DNA from: Chitinophagaceae bacterium
GTDB taxonomy: Bacteria; Bacteroidota; Bacteroidia; Chitinophagales; Chitinophagaceae
Direction of reading: 5' to 3'
DNA length: 64,000 nucleotides
Assembly: GCA_016702745.1 (NCBI GenBank)
Contig: JADJDJ010000002.1
Location: 434,001-498,000, forward strand
Shown here: positions 35,268 through 44,628 of the stretch, piece by piece
Position numbering within the stretch: position 1 is the first letter of the stretch
Layout of the letters: every line of letters begins with the position of its first letter
Position numbers and translations under genes: made by a program
The notes under the pieces: generated by a model
Databases searched by the model: none
What the model was told of the DNA's origin: nothing
The model's input: the letters and a program-made list of their open reading frames with translations, nothing else

Positions 35268-35777
35268 TCAATTGTCCCTTACCCTCCATATTCCTCCTCT
35301 ATCCTTCACCATCTCAATCACAACATCCTTATACTTCTTACCTCCCATAACAATAATCTGGAAACTGGCATGGCCGCTTTCTTCTCCATTACTACTACTG
35401 ATTTGAACGCTTCCAAGCGGGAACAATCCAAAACCCTGTATCGTCCCTATTTCTTCCCTTAATCTTTTATCGTTCTCCAGTTCATCAGTGGCAGCCTGGT
35501 ATGCATCAGAATTTTTAAGCAGATACATGGTAACAGGTGCAATCACCAGAAAAAGGATCAGCACTACAATGCCAATCATAACCCAGATGGTCTTCTTTCC
35601 CTTTTGTATCCTGCTTTTACGCAGGTCAAACCAGTACGAGAGCAGGGCCATGATCAGTACAATCCAGCCGAGGACCCGGCTTTCCCAGAAAAAATAAACA
35701 GGAATCAGGCGGCTGCTGATGCCATATGCCAATAAAAGGATACCGGAAAACAGGATGAATTTGGTTCGGGAAGACAT
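35268..35777 (-). CDS. Membrane protein with Coa1/Tim21-like C-terminal domain
   Basis: 169 residues. Three hydrophobic segments (about residues 6-24, 33-48 and 65-87) are followed by a soluble region (about 88-169) beginning SDAYQAATDELENDKRLREEIG and ending with beta strands around FQIIVMGGKKYKDVVIEM. That segment resembles the cytochrome oxidase assembly factor Coa1/Tim21 domain, often found in bacteria at the end of small membrane proteins. The function is not established. It is monocistronic and surrounded by repeats. Confidence 0.65.
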   Translation of the reverse strand: MSSRTKFILFSGILLLAYGISSRLIPVYFFWESRVLGWIVLIMALLSYWFDLRKSRIQKGKKTIWVMIGIVVLILFLVIAPVTMYLLKNSDAYQAATDELENDKRLREEIGTIQGFGLFPLGSVQISSSNGEESGHASFQIIVMGGKKYKDVVIEMVKDRGGIWRVRDN

Positions 35778-35910
35778 CGGGTGGTGATTTTGGTGCTCTA
35801 TACTAAGGTAGTTGTAAATTTTCGGAAACCTGTTGAGGAAGCCAGTTACTATTGGTTTAAAAGGAAATGTCCAGGCAATCCGGAATATGCACCCCTCTTA
35901 TTTCATTTTC

Positions 35911-35962
35911 GACTCAACAGTATATGCCCCAGCGGGGCACCACATTATTGACGAAAAATATG
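35911..35962 (+). repeat. TGCCCCAGCGGGGCA repeat element, partial copy 3
   Basis: ACTCAACAGTATATGCCCC followed by AGCGGGGCACCACATTATTG and ACGAAAAATATG resembles the two copies near 34.8 and 35.1 kb but lacks the middle section. It lies in the region upstream of the acylase gene. Confidence 0.55.
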
Positions 35963-36076
35963 ATTTTGTTTTCGGAGATCAAATCCACGCTTGGCAGCGA
36001 AGATTCGAAATACTTTGATCAAAAAATTGTAAAAGAAAATAAACAAGATAATTTGTGCCTGTAAATCATTAGCACA

Positions 36077-38134
36077 ATGAGAAGCCATTACCTGTTTTTT
36101 CTTCTTTTCATTTTTTCTTTCAAAGTTGATGCACAAATCAACCCCGATCGCATCAGCATCGCCCGCGATTCCTTTGGTGTACCCCATATTTTCGCCCCCA
36201 CCGATCCCGAAGTGGCTTATGGAATCGCCTGGGCACATGCCGAGGATGATTTTGAAACCCTGCAAATGGTGGTATTGAGCGGTAAGGCAAAATTGGGAAC
36301 AGGACTGGGAAGAAAAGGAGCCGAGGCCGATTATGTGATCCAGCTCCTGCGCTGCCGGCAAACCGTGGATGAACAATGGAATACCCTGAGTCCGGATTTC
36401 CTCGCATTGATTAAAGGGTATGTGGCCGGATTGAATGCCTATGCCAAAGCAAACCCTTCAAAAGTAAAATACAAGAAAGCATTTCCCTTTGATGAAAAAG
36501 AATACATGACCGCTGTTGTTTTTTCCATCAGCCTTTTCTGTGGTGTGGATGCTATCCTGCCCCAAATTCTTGGCGGTAATGTGGCCACCCTTCCTGGATT
36601 TAATACCGATGGATCCAATGCCTTTGCCATGAATTCAGCAAAGACCACAACCGGTGAATCCTTTCTTGCTATCAATGCCCACCAGCCCAATACCGGTCCT
36701 GTTGCTTTTTATGAAGCCCACTTGCAAAGCGAACAGGGATGGAATATGCTGGGCGGTCTCTTCCCTGGCGGCTGCCTGATCTTCCATGGTACCAACGAAA
36801 ACCTGGGCTGGGCACATACCGTGAACTATCAGGATAAGATTGACCTCTACCAGTTAAAAATGAATCCCAATAATAATAACCAATACGAGTTTGACGGTAA
36901 TTGGATAAATCTGGAAGAAAATAAAGCACGCCTAAAAGTAAAAGGTATCCCCATCCGAATCGGCAAAAAAATCTGGTGGAGTAAATACGGCCCAACCCTC
37001 AAGACAAAGAACGGCACATTCTCCCTCCGTGTTCCTGCACTGATGGATATTAAAGCGTTGGAACAGTGGTATCGGATGAATAAGGCGAAAAATTTTACCG
37101 AGTTCTACAGTGCCCTGCGCATGACCTCCCTGCCCATGTTCAATATTACCTATGCCGATCGCTACGATACGATTTTCTATATCAGCAATGGAAAAATGCC
37201 CCGCCGGAACCCCGATACCAGCTTCCACTGGAAGAGCACCCTTCCGGGGAATACCAGCAAAACCTTATGGACGGAATTTAAAACCGTGAACGAACTCCCA
37301 CAATATATCAATCCACCCTCCGGTTATTTATTCAATACCAATCATTCTCCCTTTCTGGCTACTGATCCAAAATTTAACCTGAGTCCAAAGGGATACGATA
37401 TTAATGATGGATATGAAACCTATCACAATAACCGCAGCCAGCGGGTGACCGAACTGATCAAAGATGATAAAGTGGATTATTCCCGATTCAAACAAATCAA
37501 GTTTGACCAGCAACTACCGCAACAATTAAAATATATATATGGCATCGACAGTATGCTCAACCTCGATACTGCGGATTTATCTACCAGTCCGGGTATGTGG
37601 ACCCTGATCCGCAATTTCAGATCCTGGGACCGCAAAGCCACCGCCGACAGCAAGGGCGCCGGCATTTTTATGCTGATGTATTTTTATCTGGCTGATAAAT
37701 TAAAAGGATCCCCACCCAGACAAATTACCCGTCATGAAGCCATTGGCACTTACCAGTATGTATACGATTATATGATGAAATATTTCGGGACCACCGATCT
37801 GACTCTTGGTGATATCCAGAAACTGGTACGTGGCGATGATGCAAGACCGGCCTGGGGTTTTCCGGATGTGCTGACCCCATCTTTCTCCGAACCCTGGACC
37901 AATGGAATGCGCAAGGTAACGGGTGGAGATGCTTATATCTGTTTTGTACGATATCAAAAGGATGGCAACCTTCCGTTGAATGAATCCGTCAATACTTTCG
38001 GGGCCTCAATGGATCCGGCCTCCCCGCATTTTAAAGATCAGATGGGGATGTTTCAGGCGCAGCAGACAAAGAAGATGAGCTTGGATAAAGCGGAAGTGAT
38101 GCGGAAGGCGGAGCGGGTTTATCACCCAAGGTAA
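36077..38134 (+). CDS. Penicillin acylase-family amidase (N-terminal nucleophile hydrolase)
   Basis: 685 residues. A signal peptide (MRSHYLFFLLFIFSFKVDAQ) leads to an alpha segment starting INPDRISIARDSFGVPHIFA, which matches the family's alpha chain. The beta chain begins at the Ser in DGSNAFAMNSAKT, the autocatalytic cleavage site and N-terminal nucleophile. The His of LAINAHQPN follows as in the family. These periplasmic enzymes hydrolyse amide bonds of acylated amines, including acyl-homoserine lactones and beta-lactam side chains; the substrate here is unknown. Cleavage into two chains is expected. Confidence 0.9.
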   Translation: MRSHYLFFLLFIFSFKVDAQINPDRISIARDSFGVPHIFAPTDPEVAYGIAWAHAEDDFETLQMVVLSGKAKLGTGLGRKGAEADYVIQLLRCRQTVDEQWNTLSPDFLALIKGYVAGLNAYAKANPSKVKYKKAFPFDEKEYMTAVVFSISLFCGVDAILPQILGGNVATLPGFNTDGSNAFAMNSAKTTTGESFLAINAHQPNTGPVAFYEAHLQSEQGWNMLGGLFPGGCLIFHGTNENLGWAHTVNYQDKIDLYQLKMNPNNNNQYEFDGNWINLEENKARLKVKGIPIRIGKKIWWSKYGPTLKTKNGTFSLRVPALMDIKALEQWYRMNKAKNFTEFYSALRMTSLPMFNITYADRYDTIFYISNGKMPRRNPDTSFHWKSTLPGNTSKTLWTEFKTVNELPQYINPPSGYLFNTNHSPFLATDPKFNLSPKGYDINDGYETYHNNRSQRVTELIKDDKVDYSRFKQIKFDQQLPQQLKYIYGIDSMLNLDTADLSTSPGMWTLIRNFRSWDRKATADSKGAGIFMLMYFYLADKLKGSPPRQITRHEAIGTYQYVYDYMMKYFGTTDLTLGDIQKLVRGDDARPAWGFPDVLTPSFSEPWTNGMRKVTGGDAYICFVRYQKDGNLPLNESVNTFGASMDPASPHFKDQMGMFQAQQTKKMSLDKAEVMRKAERVYHPR

Positions 38135-38193
38135 AATTCGAAGTACGAAAGACAAAGGAGTAAGTGAACAAAGCCGCAGCAAACGCTGCTCCA

Positions 38194-38275
38194 TTCTTTG
38201 CGTTACCTTGCGCCATCGCGTCTTCGCGGTAAAACTCTGCGAAACCTCTGCGCTCTCCCTTCTCTGCGGTTAATA
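38194..38275 (-). repeat. TTAACCGC-family intergenic repeat, inverted
   Basis: Bases 38194-38230 contain TTGCGTTACCTTGCGCCATC and GCGTCTTCGCGGTAA, the reverse complement of the repeat family. CTCTGCGGTTAATAAC follows at the end. It occupies most of the gap between the acylase and DUF4476 genes. Confidence 0.55.
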
Positions 38276-38305
38276 ACCTATATTCGTTCACCATAAAATC
38301 ACCAT

Positions 38306-39031
38306 ATGCAAAAATTCATTCTTAGCATCTTATGTTCCTTTTTTAGTTTACTTCTATTTGCCCAACAACCCAAGAGCAATCTCACCATTTCCAGCACCAG
38401 CAATAACAATATTAGGATTACCCTGAATGGTTATAAATATACCCTGCAGGATCGCAGCACCACGTTCCAGGCCCTGCAGCCAGGGAACTACCCGCTGGTG
38501 ATTTTCCAATGGAAAAATTCCTGGAGGGGTGGCGGCCAGTATGAAAAAGTATATGATGCCAATATCCGCCTCACTGCCGGCAAACACCTGGAGATAACAG
38601 TGATGCGCTTCGGAAAAACCAGCTGGGATGAAGGCAATATTGATGCGGATAACTGGGCCGACCGCACGAACAATCCTTATCCCGATGATGATAACCGCGA
38701 CAGAAACCGCGATCGTGATAACCGAAATACAGAGCCGACTGTTTACAAAACAGATGCGACACAGTTTGCCCTCATTAAAAAAGCGGTTAACAACGAAACC
38801 TTCGATGATGATAAACTCAGAATGGCCAAAGTGAGTATGAAAGAAGCTTCCCTGAGTACGAATCAAATCAAAGAGTTGTTGAATTTGTTCTATTCGGATG
38901 ATAAAAAACTGGATCTCGCCAAATTCGCTTACGATAAATGCTGGGAGAAGAATGTCTATTTCACACTGGCAGAATCATTGTCCTTTAGTTCTAATAAAAA
39001 AGCACTCATCGACTTTATCGCGGGTAAGTAA
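38306..39031 (+). CDS. Secreted DUF4476-domain protein
   Basis: 241 residues. The signal peptide ends at LLLFAQQ. An N-terminal beta domain (about residues 25-105) is followed by an acidic, Asp/Arg-rich linker (DDDNRDRNRDRDNRN) and a C-terminal helical DUF4476 domain (about 150-241, including IKKAVNNETFDDDKLRMAK and LAKFAYDKCWEK). Proteins of this kind are common in Bacteroidota with unknown function. Probably periplasmic; monocistronic. Confidence 0.85.
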   Translation: MQKFILSILCSFFSLLLFAQQPKSNLTISSTSNNNIRITLNGYKYTLQDRSTTFQALQPGNYPLVIFQWKNSWRGGGQYEKVYDANIRLTAGKHLEITVMRFGKTSWDEGNIDADNWADRTNNPYPDDDNRDRNRDRDNRNTEPTVYKTDATQFALIKKAVNNETFDDDKLRMAKVSMKEASLSTNQIKELLNLFYSDDKKLDLAKFAYDKCWEKNVYFTLAESLSFSSNKKALIDFIAGK

Positions 39032-39096
39032 ATGTCACCGGTTTCTCACTTCGTACTTTGAACCTCGTCCTTCGTCCTTTTTCTTAACTTGCGCCC

Positions 39097-41451
39097 ATGT
39101 TAGATTATTTGCAGGGATTGAACGAGCGGCAGCGGGAAGCTGTACTCCATAAAGACGGACCAATCATGATCGTAGCGGGGGCCGGCAGCGGCAAAACCAA
39201 GGTATTGACCACCCGCATTATCCACCTGATGGCCGGTGGAGTAGACGCTTTCAATATCCTCGCCCTCACTTTTACCAACAAGGCGGCCAAGGAAATGAAA
39301 GAGCGGGTGGAACATATCCTCGGCAACGGGGAAGCCCGCAATTTGTACATCGGTACTTTTCACTCTGTCTTTGCCCGTATCCTGCGCTTTGAAGCCGAAA
39401 AGATCGGATACCCCCGCAATTTTACTATCTATGATACCGATGATGCCAAGTCGGTGGTAAAGACTGTCATCAACGAACTTAATCTTGACGATAAACATTA
39501 TAAACCCAATATTGTCTATAACCGGATCTCGTCTGCTAAAAATGCCCTGGTCGGTCCGGTAGAATACCGGAACGATTATGGTTTGCAGCAGGAAGACATG
39601 CGGGCCAATCGCCCTGCCATCGGACAGATTTATGATGCCTATGTGAAGCGCTGCTTTAAAAACGGCGCCATGGATTTCGATGATCTCTTATTGAAATTTT
39701 ATGAGTTGCTGAAGAATGTCCCCGAGGCCCTGGCCAAATACCAGCATAAATTCAAATACATCCTGATTGATGAGTACCAGGATACCAACCCCGCCCAGTA
39801 TGAAGTGATCAAACTCCTGGGCGCCATGCACGAGAATGTATGCGTGGTGGGTGACGATGCCCAGAGTATCTATTCTTTCCGCGGGGCCACCATTCAGAAT
39901 ATTCTGCAGTTTCGCAAAGATTACGACGATGTGAAAATGGTAAAGCTGGAACAGAATTACCGCAGCACCAAGAGCATCCTGCATGTAGCGAATGAAGTGA
40001 TCAAGAATAACAAGGGACAAATTGAGAAGGTCCTTTTTACGGAGAACAAGGAAGGAGAGAAGATCAAGCTGGTGCGTACCATGAGTGATAACGAGGAAGG
40101 AAAATTTGTGGCCGACAGCATCCAGGAACAAAAACTACGCAATCATTACAGCAATAAAGACTTTGCAATCCTTTACCGGACCAATGCGCAGAGCCGTGCT
40201 TTTGAAGAAGCACTGCGTCGCATGGGTATTGCCTATACTATTTATGGCGGTATCAGCTTTTACCAGCGCAAGGAGATCAAGGACCTGGTAGCTTATCTGC
40301 GGATCATTGTGAATTCAAGAGATGAGGAAGCGCTGAAACGCATCATCAATTACCCGGCACGTGGGATTGGAAAGACTACGGTGGATAAACTGGTCCTGAT
40401 CGCCAATGAGCAAAACATTTCCATGTGGGATGTATTATGCAATGCAGCAATGCATGGATTCAAGGCAGGTACCTTATCATCTATTGACGAGTTTGTGATC
40501 ATGATCAAGAGCTTTGCCAGCATGCTAACCAAACAGAATGCCTATGAAGTGGCCTTCCATGTGGGTAAGCAAACCAACCTGGTGAAGGAACTCTTCAATG
40601 ATAAAAGTACGGAAGGGGTACAGCGGTATGAGAATATCCAGGAATTACTGAACTCTATCAAGGAATGGACCGAGAGTCCGGATAATGAAGATGGTGAATT
40701 AGTAGATAAAGGACTGGCTTCTTATTTACAGCAGATCACCCTGCTCACCGATGCTGATGAAAAAGATCCCAATGCCGATACGGTAAAGCTGATGACGATC
40801 CACGCCGCCAAGGGATTGGAATTTGGTTGTGTATTTGCGGCCGGACTGGAAGAAATGCTCTTCCCTAACGCTATGGCGATTAATACCCGGGAGGAACTGG
40901 AAGAAGAAAGAAGATTATTTTATGTGGTGGTCACCCGTGCCAAGCAAAGGTTGTGGATCACTTATGCCAATACCCGTTATCGTTTTGGTCAGCTGGTACA
41001 GAATGAACCCAGCCGCTTTATCGAAGAGATCCCCGAAGATTATCTCGACCGCAGTTTTGCTGGTGGCGGATTGAAGAACCAGTCGGGCAGTAATTGGGGT
41101 GGAGGCAGTGGGTTCGACAGAATGAAGGGATGGGGACAAAATGATGTGCGGGATGCTGAGAAAAAATATGGACCTGCACCCGGTAAGAAACCGGCCGGTT
41201 CCACACCATCCTATCTCGCTCCGAAAACAACGGTAGCTAAAGTTATCGAGCACACGCCTTCGGCTGATTTTGTAGCCAGTGATACTTCCAACTTACAAGC
41301 CGGACAAAAAGTAGAGCACCAGAAATTTGGTTTCGGCGAAGTGTTGAAAATGGAGGGTGCAGCGCATAATCCAATCGCCACCGTGAAATTTGAACACAAT
41401 GGTGAGAAGAAGATTATGCTGAACTATGCGAAGCTTAGAATTATTGATTAA
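39097..41451 (+). CDS. pcrA: ATP-dependent DNA helicase of the UvrD/PcrA family
   Basis: 784 residues with all superfamily 1A motifs: AGAGSGKT (Walker A), LTFTNKAAKEMKER, DEYQDTN (Walker B), GDDAQSIYSFRGA, LEQNYRST and MTIHAAKGLEF. The C-terminus ends in a Tudor-like segment (GQKVEHQKFGFGEVL) that in PcrA contacts RNA polymerase. The enzyme unwinds DNA 3' to 5' in nucleotide excision and mismatch repair and clears stalled complexes. Length and layout are standard for PcrA/UvrD. It is transcribed alone; a weak TGTCAT/ATGACA hairpin follows the stop codon. Confidence 0.95.
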   Translation: MLDYLQGLNERQREAVLHKDGPIMIVAGAGSGKTKVLTTRIIHLMAGGVDAFNILALTFTNKAAKEMKERVEHILGNGEARNLYIGTFHSVFARILRFEAEKIGYPRNFTIYDTDDAKSVVKTVINELNLDDKHYKPNIVYNRISSAKNALVGPVEYRNDYGLQQEDMRANRPAIGQIYDAYVKRCFKNGAMDFDDLLLKFYELLKNVPEALAKYQHKFKYILIDEYQDTNPAQYEVIKLLGAMHENVCVVGDDAQSIYSFRGATIQNILQFRKDYDDVKMVKLEQNYRSTKSILHVANEVIKNNKGQIEKVLFTENKEGEKIKLVRTMSDNEEGKFVADSIQEQKLRNHYSNKDFAILYRTNAQSRAFEEALRRMGIAYTIYGGISFYQRKEIKDLVAYLRIIVNSRDEEALKRIINYPARGIGKTTVDKLVLIANEQNISMWDVLCNAAMHGFKAGTLSSIDEFVIMIKSFASMLTKQNAYEVAFHVGKQTNLVKELFNDKSTEGVQRYENIQELLNSIKEWTESPDNEDGELVDKGLASYLQQITLLTDADEKDPNADTVKLMTIHAAKGLEFGCVFAAGLEEMLFPNAMAINTREELEEERRLFYVVVTRAKQRLWITYANTRYRFGQLVQNEPSRFIEEIPEDYLDRSFAGGGLKNQSGSNWGGGSGFDRMKGWGQNDVRDAEKKYGPAPGKKPAGSTPSYLAPKTTVAKVIEHTPSADFVASDTSNLQAGQKVEHQKFGFGEVLKMEGAAHNPIATVKFEHNGEKKIMLNYAKLRIID

Positions 41452-41543
41452 GAGTGCTTTACACCCTGTCATAAAAAAATGACAATTTGTTTTCCCCATC
41501 CATTAAACCGGCTGGTACAGTGTTTGTCTATTGTACATTGATA

Positions 41544-41571
41544 CAGGTTACAGCTATTCTGTGATAACCTG
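41544..41571. promoter_or_regulatory. Inverted repeat upstream of the Ala/Thr-rich secreted protein gene
   Basis: CAGGTTACAG and CTGTGATAACCTG form an interrupted dyad with arms CAGGTTA/TAACCTG and ACAG/CTGT around CTATT. It lies about 145 bases before the ATG at 41715 and 93 bases after the helicase gene. It may be an operator or a transcript-end hairpin; no T run follows, which favours an operator. Confidence 0.3.
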
Positions 41572-41714
41572 ATAACCACCACGTTTAGTTTACTGAATCG
41601 AACCATCAGTAATCATTGTTTTAACCAATCTATAAAACGGGAATTACTGTATGTAACAGGCGTATAGTCTGTACAGGATATCTATTATTATTTATTCATC
41701 AAAAACAATGAGCT

Positions 41715-42368
41715 ATGAAGACAGTAACAAAAACTATCGCATTGGCAGCTATTCTTTTCTCCGCAGGTCATGTTTCAGCACAGCTGGGACTGGGAGTAAA
41801 TACTGCCACACAAACAGCAGTGAATGCGACTGCTGCTACAGGAACCGTATTACAAACATCACAGGCAGCTACGATGGCAACAAAAGCCACTGTAAATGCA
41901 TCTGCCACAACAATTAATGCTGCTAAATCTACAACCGGTGCTGCAGTTAATACCGGCTTGAATGCTACGAGCCAGGCAGCAGGAGAACTCCGGTCAACGG
42001 CAGCTAATACCAATCTGCAAACAGGATTGAACACATCAGTCAACAGTTCGGGCAATGCGAATCTGTCATCCGGAAACAGCAATCTGCAAACCGGAATCAG
42101 CAGCCAGTCTCAAACAGATGCGTCTCTCCAGGTAAATGGCACAAAGCTGCTGGGAAAAGCAGATGCGGCGGGTAATAAAGTATCGGCTACTGTATCCAAT
42201 ACAACGGATGCTGCGGTTCAAAAAACCGGTGAAGTGAAAACAGCGGCAACAACCGCTTTGAAAACTGAAGTGAAAGCGGTTAAAGAAACAGCTGCCGGTA
42301 CTTCAGCTTCGGGAAGCGGTTCCGTACAGGCTAACAGCAGTGCAAATGTTGCAGTCAGCAAACAATAA
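41715..42368 (+). CDS. Secreted low-complexity Ala/Thr/Asn-rich protein
   Basis: 217 residues. A signal peptide (MKTVTKTIALAAILFSAGHVSAQ) precedes a mature part dominated by Ala, Thr, Asn, Ser and Val with hydrophobic residues spaced as in long amphipathic helices. It lacks aromatic residues and cysteine. Imperfect repeats such as NTNLQTGLNTS/NSNLQTGISS are visible. The composition recalls late-embryogenesis-abundant or apolipoprotein-like helices that may be disordered until bound. No domain is recognised. A dyad and a long leader region suggest regulated expression; surface or periplasmic location is expected. Confidence 0.75.
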   Translation: MKTVTKTIALAAILFSAGHVSAQLGLGVNTATQTAVNATAATGTVLQTSQAATMATKATVNASATTINAAKSTTGAAVNTGLNATSQAAGELRSTAANTNLQTGLNTSVNSSGNANLSSGNSNLQTGISSQSQTDASLQVNGTKLLGKADAAGNKVSATVSNTTDAAVQKTGEVKTAATTALKTEVKAVKETAAGTSASGSGSVQANSSANVAVSKQ

Positions 42369-42449
42369 TCCGTAAACTTTCATATAGGGCTGCCTGCATC
42401 AGTATCGTTGTGCCTTAGTCAATAACAGGCAGCCCACTTTTTTTACCTT

Positions 42450-43292
42450 ATGTATAAAGTCGTTTACTCAGTAATTCTGCTCCTGTTAATGAACCAGCCA
42501 CCAGATTTGCGGGCACAGGATAGCACAGCAAAAAAGGCACCAAATGCCGGGTTCAGGCTTGGCACTTATTATACCAGCATTCTGCATTATTATGGCCGGA
42601 CGGATAGTTTACGCAGCAACGGTTTTTTTCCGATGGGTGAATTCTGGATTGGCAAACATTTTTATCTGACGGCTGCCCCTGTATTTGTGATCAGCCGTTC
42701 TGCAGGATTTGACTATGCCGGAACGGTCACAACAACGGGTATGCGTTTTTATAAGGAGAAAAAATACATGGCCAATATTTATCTGGTCAGGCCGCTGTAT
42801 GAATCAAACAGCCAGTTAGTGCAATCGGCCCTCCAATGGCAGGGAGCGGCGAGTTATACCTGGCTCAATAAATGGATTAACGTCACAGCCGGTGCTGATG
42901 TCAAGATCAGCGGTCGAACCGATTTCGGGGCAACAGTAGCCATTGATCATATTTTCAGGAAAGAGTGGAAGGGTCCGGTGATAGTAGTGGTGGATCCTGC
43001 TGCCACAGTCAATGCAGGGAGCCAGCAATTCACCAAAACCTCCTATGAAAGAAAGGGGTTTCTGATTTTTCCGGGAACCATACAGGCCGTAAACAGTGAA
43101 GTAAAGGCATTCAATATTCTCTCTTATGAATTGGCTGTACCGGTGATTTTAATTAAAAAGAAATGGCAATTCCTGATTAATCCCGCTTTTGTATCACCCC
43201 AAAACCTGATTCGGGTGGAAGGCCGTCCGGATTTATCGGAAAGGGGGAAGGATATGTTTTATGTGACCACCGGATTGAAATACAGTTTTTAG
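42450..43292 (+). CDS. Predicted outer-membrane beta-barrel protein
   Basis: 280 residues with a signal peptide ending DLRAQ. The mature sequence is made of alternating beta strands rich in Tyr, Phe and Gly (GFRLGTYYTSILHYYG, GKHFYLTAAPVFVIS, FYVTTGLKYSF) and ends with Phe, as outer-membrane barrels do. About ten to twelve strands are plausible. It follows the Ala/Thr-rich protein gene by 82 bases and may be cotranscribed. The family is not recognised. Confidence 0.7.
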   Translation: MYKVVYSVILLLLMNQPPDLRAQDSTAKKAPNAGFRLGTYYTSILHYYGRTDSLRSNGFFPMGEFWIGKHFYLTAAPVFVISRSAGFDYAGTVTTTGMRFYKEKKYMANIYLVRPLYESNSQLVQSALQWQGAASYTWLNKWINVTAGADVKISGRTDFGATVAIDHIFRKEWKGPVIVVVDPAATVNAGSQQFTKTSYERKGFLIFPGTIQAVNSEVKAFNILSYELAVPVILIKKKWQFLINPAFVSPQNLIRVEGRPDLSERGKDMFYVTTGLKYSF

Positions 43293-43366
43293 TAAATGAA
43301 TTAACAATAATTGATATGGGCTAATGAGAATTGTTCTGCAAATTTGTTGCTGAACCAACAGCACAG

Positions 43367-44140
43367 ATGCCCACCCGCCGCCAAAAAAAGCTCATCAGCA
43401 AAATTGCCGTATTCACCTTCCTGGCAACCGCCCTGGCCATTGGCGTGTCATTATTGTATAAAAACCTTACCCGGCGCCGGCCGAGTTTTGTCCGCTACCC
43501 CGAATTCGGGATCAGCATGCCCGAAAGTTATTCCATTCACGGGATTGATGTATCCAAATACCAACAGAGCATTGCCTGGGAAGAAGTAAAAGCGATGAAG
43601 GTGAAGAATATTCAGCTTGGGTTCGCCTTTATGAAAGCCACAGAGGGTATTGCCAATGATGATCCCAAGTTCAAAAGAAACTGGAAAAAGGCGAAGGATG
43701 CCGGTGTTTGCCGGGGCGCCTATCATTTTTTTATCGGCTCCAAGGATGGGAAGATGCAGGCCGAGCATTTTATTGACCGGGTGGAGCTGGAGCCCGGCGA
43801 CCTGCCACCGGTTCTGGATGTGGAACAATTAAACGGGGCTGGCAGTGAGCAATTAAGAAAAGAAGTAAAACGCTGGCTGGAAACAGCAGAAGCCTATTAC
43901 AATGTAAAGCCCATTTTATATACCAATGTTGATTTCTATAACCGGCACCTGGGATCAGCGTTCGACAATTATCCTTTATGGGTGGCCCACTACTACCAGC
44001 CCGTACAACCCCGGATCAACCGCGGCTGGATTTTCTGGCAGCACAGCGATCGTGGCCGGGTGAATGGGATCAATGGACCGGTTGACTTCAATGTCTTCAG
44101 CGGTGACTCGCTGGATTTCAAATTACTCCTCATGCGCTGA
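43367..44140 (+). CDS. GH25 lysozyme-type muramidase, membrane-anchored
   Basis: 257 residues from the ATG at 43367; an upstream TTG would add a poor extension. A single N-terminal membrane anchor (about residues 12-31) precedes a glycoside hydrolase 25 domain: HGIDVSKYQ carries the first catalytic-site Asp, AFMKATEG and YHFF line the barrel, LPPVLDVEQ holds the catalytic Asp/Glu pair, and PILYTNVDFY and WIFWQHSD complete the fold. GH25 enzymes cleave the MurNAc-GlcNAc bond of peptidoglycan. Here it likely acts from the inner membrane on the cell's own wall. Confidence 0.92.
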   Translation: MPTRRQKKLISKIAVFTFLATALAIGVSLLYKNLTRRRPSFVRYPEFGISMPESYSIHGIDVSKYQQSIAWEEVKAMKVKNIQLGFAFMKATEGIANDDPKFKRNWKKAKDAGVCRGAYHFFIGSKDGKMQAEHFIDRVELEPGDLPPVLDVEQLNGAGSEQLRKEVKRWLETAEAYYNVKPILYTNVDFYNRHLGSAFDNYPLWVAHYYQPVQPRINRGWIFWQHSDRGRVNGINGPVDFNVFSGDSLDFKLLLMR

Positions 44141-44249
44141 ACAAAGAGGACTGGCGTCTGTTTATTATCTTTTTTGTATAGATGTAGAATGAAGAAGAAG
44201 CGAGCTTAAACTATATTGAGTCTTGCCCCAATCTATGTAGTATGTCACT

Positions 44250-44268
44250 CCCAACAATTACTGTTGGG
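44250..44268 (+). terminator. Weak hairpin after the lysozyme gene
   Basis: CCCAACA-ATTAC-TGTTGGG forms a 7-bp stem in the 206-base gap before the small membrane protein gene. Only a short TCTTTC tract follows, so termination is uncertain. Nothing else is seen in this gap. Confidence 0.35.
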
Positions 44269-44346
44269 GGTCTTTCGAAGCACATAACATATCCCTGGGA
44301 TTTCAACTAACCGCTAATACCGTAACTTAACAGCAGAAACATTTAT

Positions 44347-44573
44347 ATGGAAAGAGGATGGGACCCCGATGTGACCAGGTACCTGAAAAAAATCATGAGC
44401 TCGATCAGTTATGGACTTTTGTGGCTGATGACATTTGTAGGACTGGGTATGTACAAGGGACTGGCTTATGCTTCGGGCTGGACAGGGATCCTGTTTTATG
44501 CGGGCATGGGTATTACATTTTCCTGCTGATCCGCTTCCTCTATCTCACCTGGCGGGGTGAATTTAAAAAATAA
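44347..44573 (+). CDS. Small two-helix membrane protein (frameshifted)
   Basis: The first 60 residues (MERGWDPDVTRYLKKIMSSI, then two hydrophobic segments) read well until a run of four T at 44518-44521. With one extra T the frame continues FFLLIRFLYLTWRGEFKK to the stop at 44573, which gives a natural cytoplasmic end. About 75 residues in all, inner membrane, function unknown. The broken reading is most simply a one-base deletion or sequencing error. Confidence 0.6.
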
Positions 44574-44628
44574 AAATACCCGGCACCGGGTAGGGAGTTC
44601 ACCACAAATTCATTTACCTTGAAATGGT

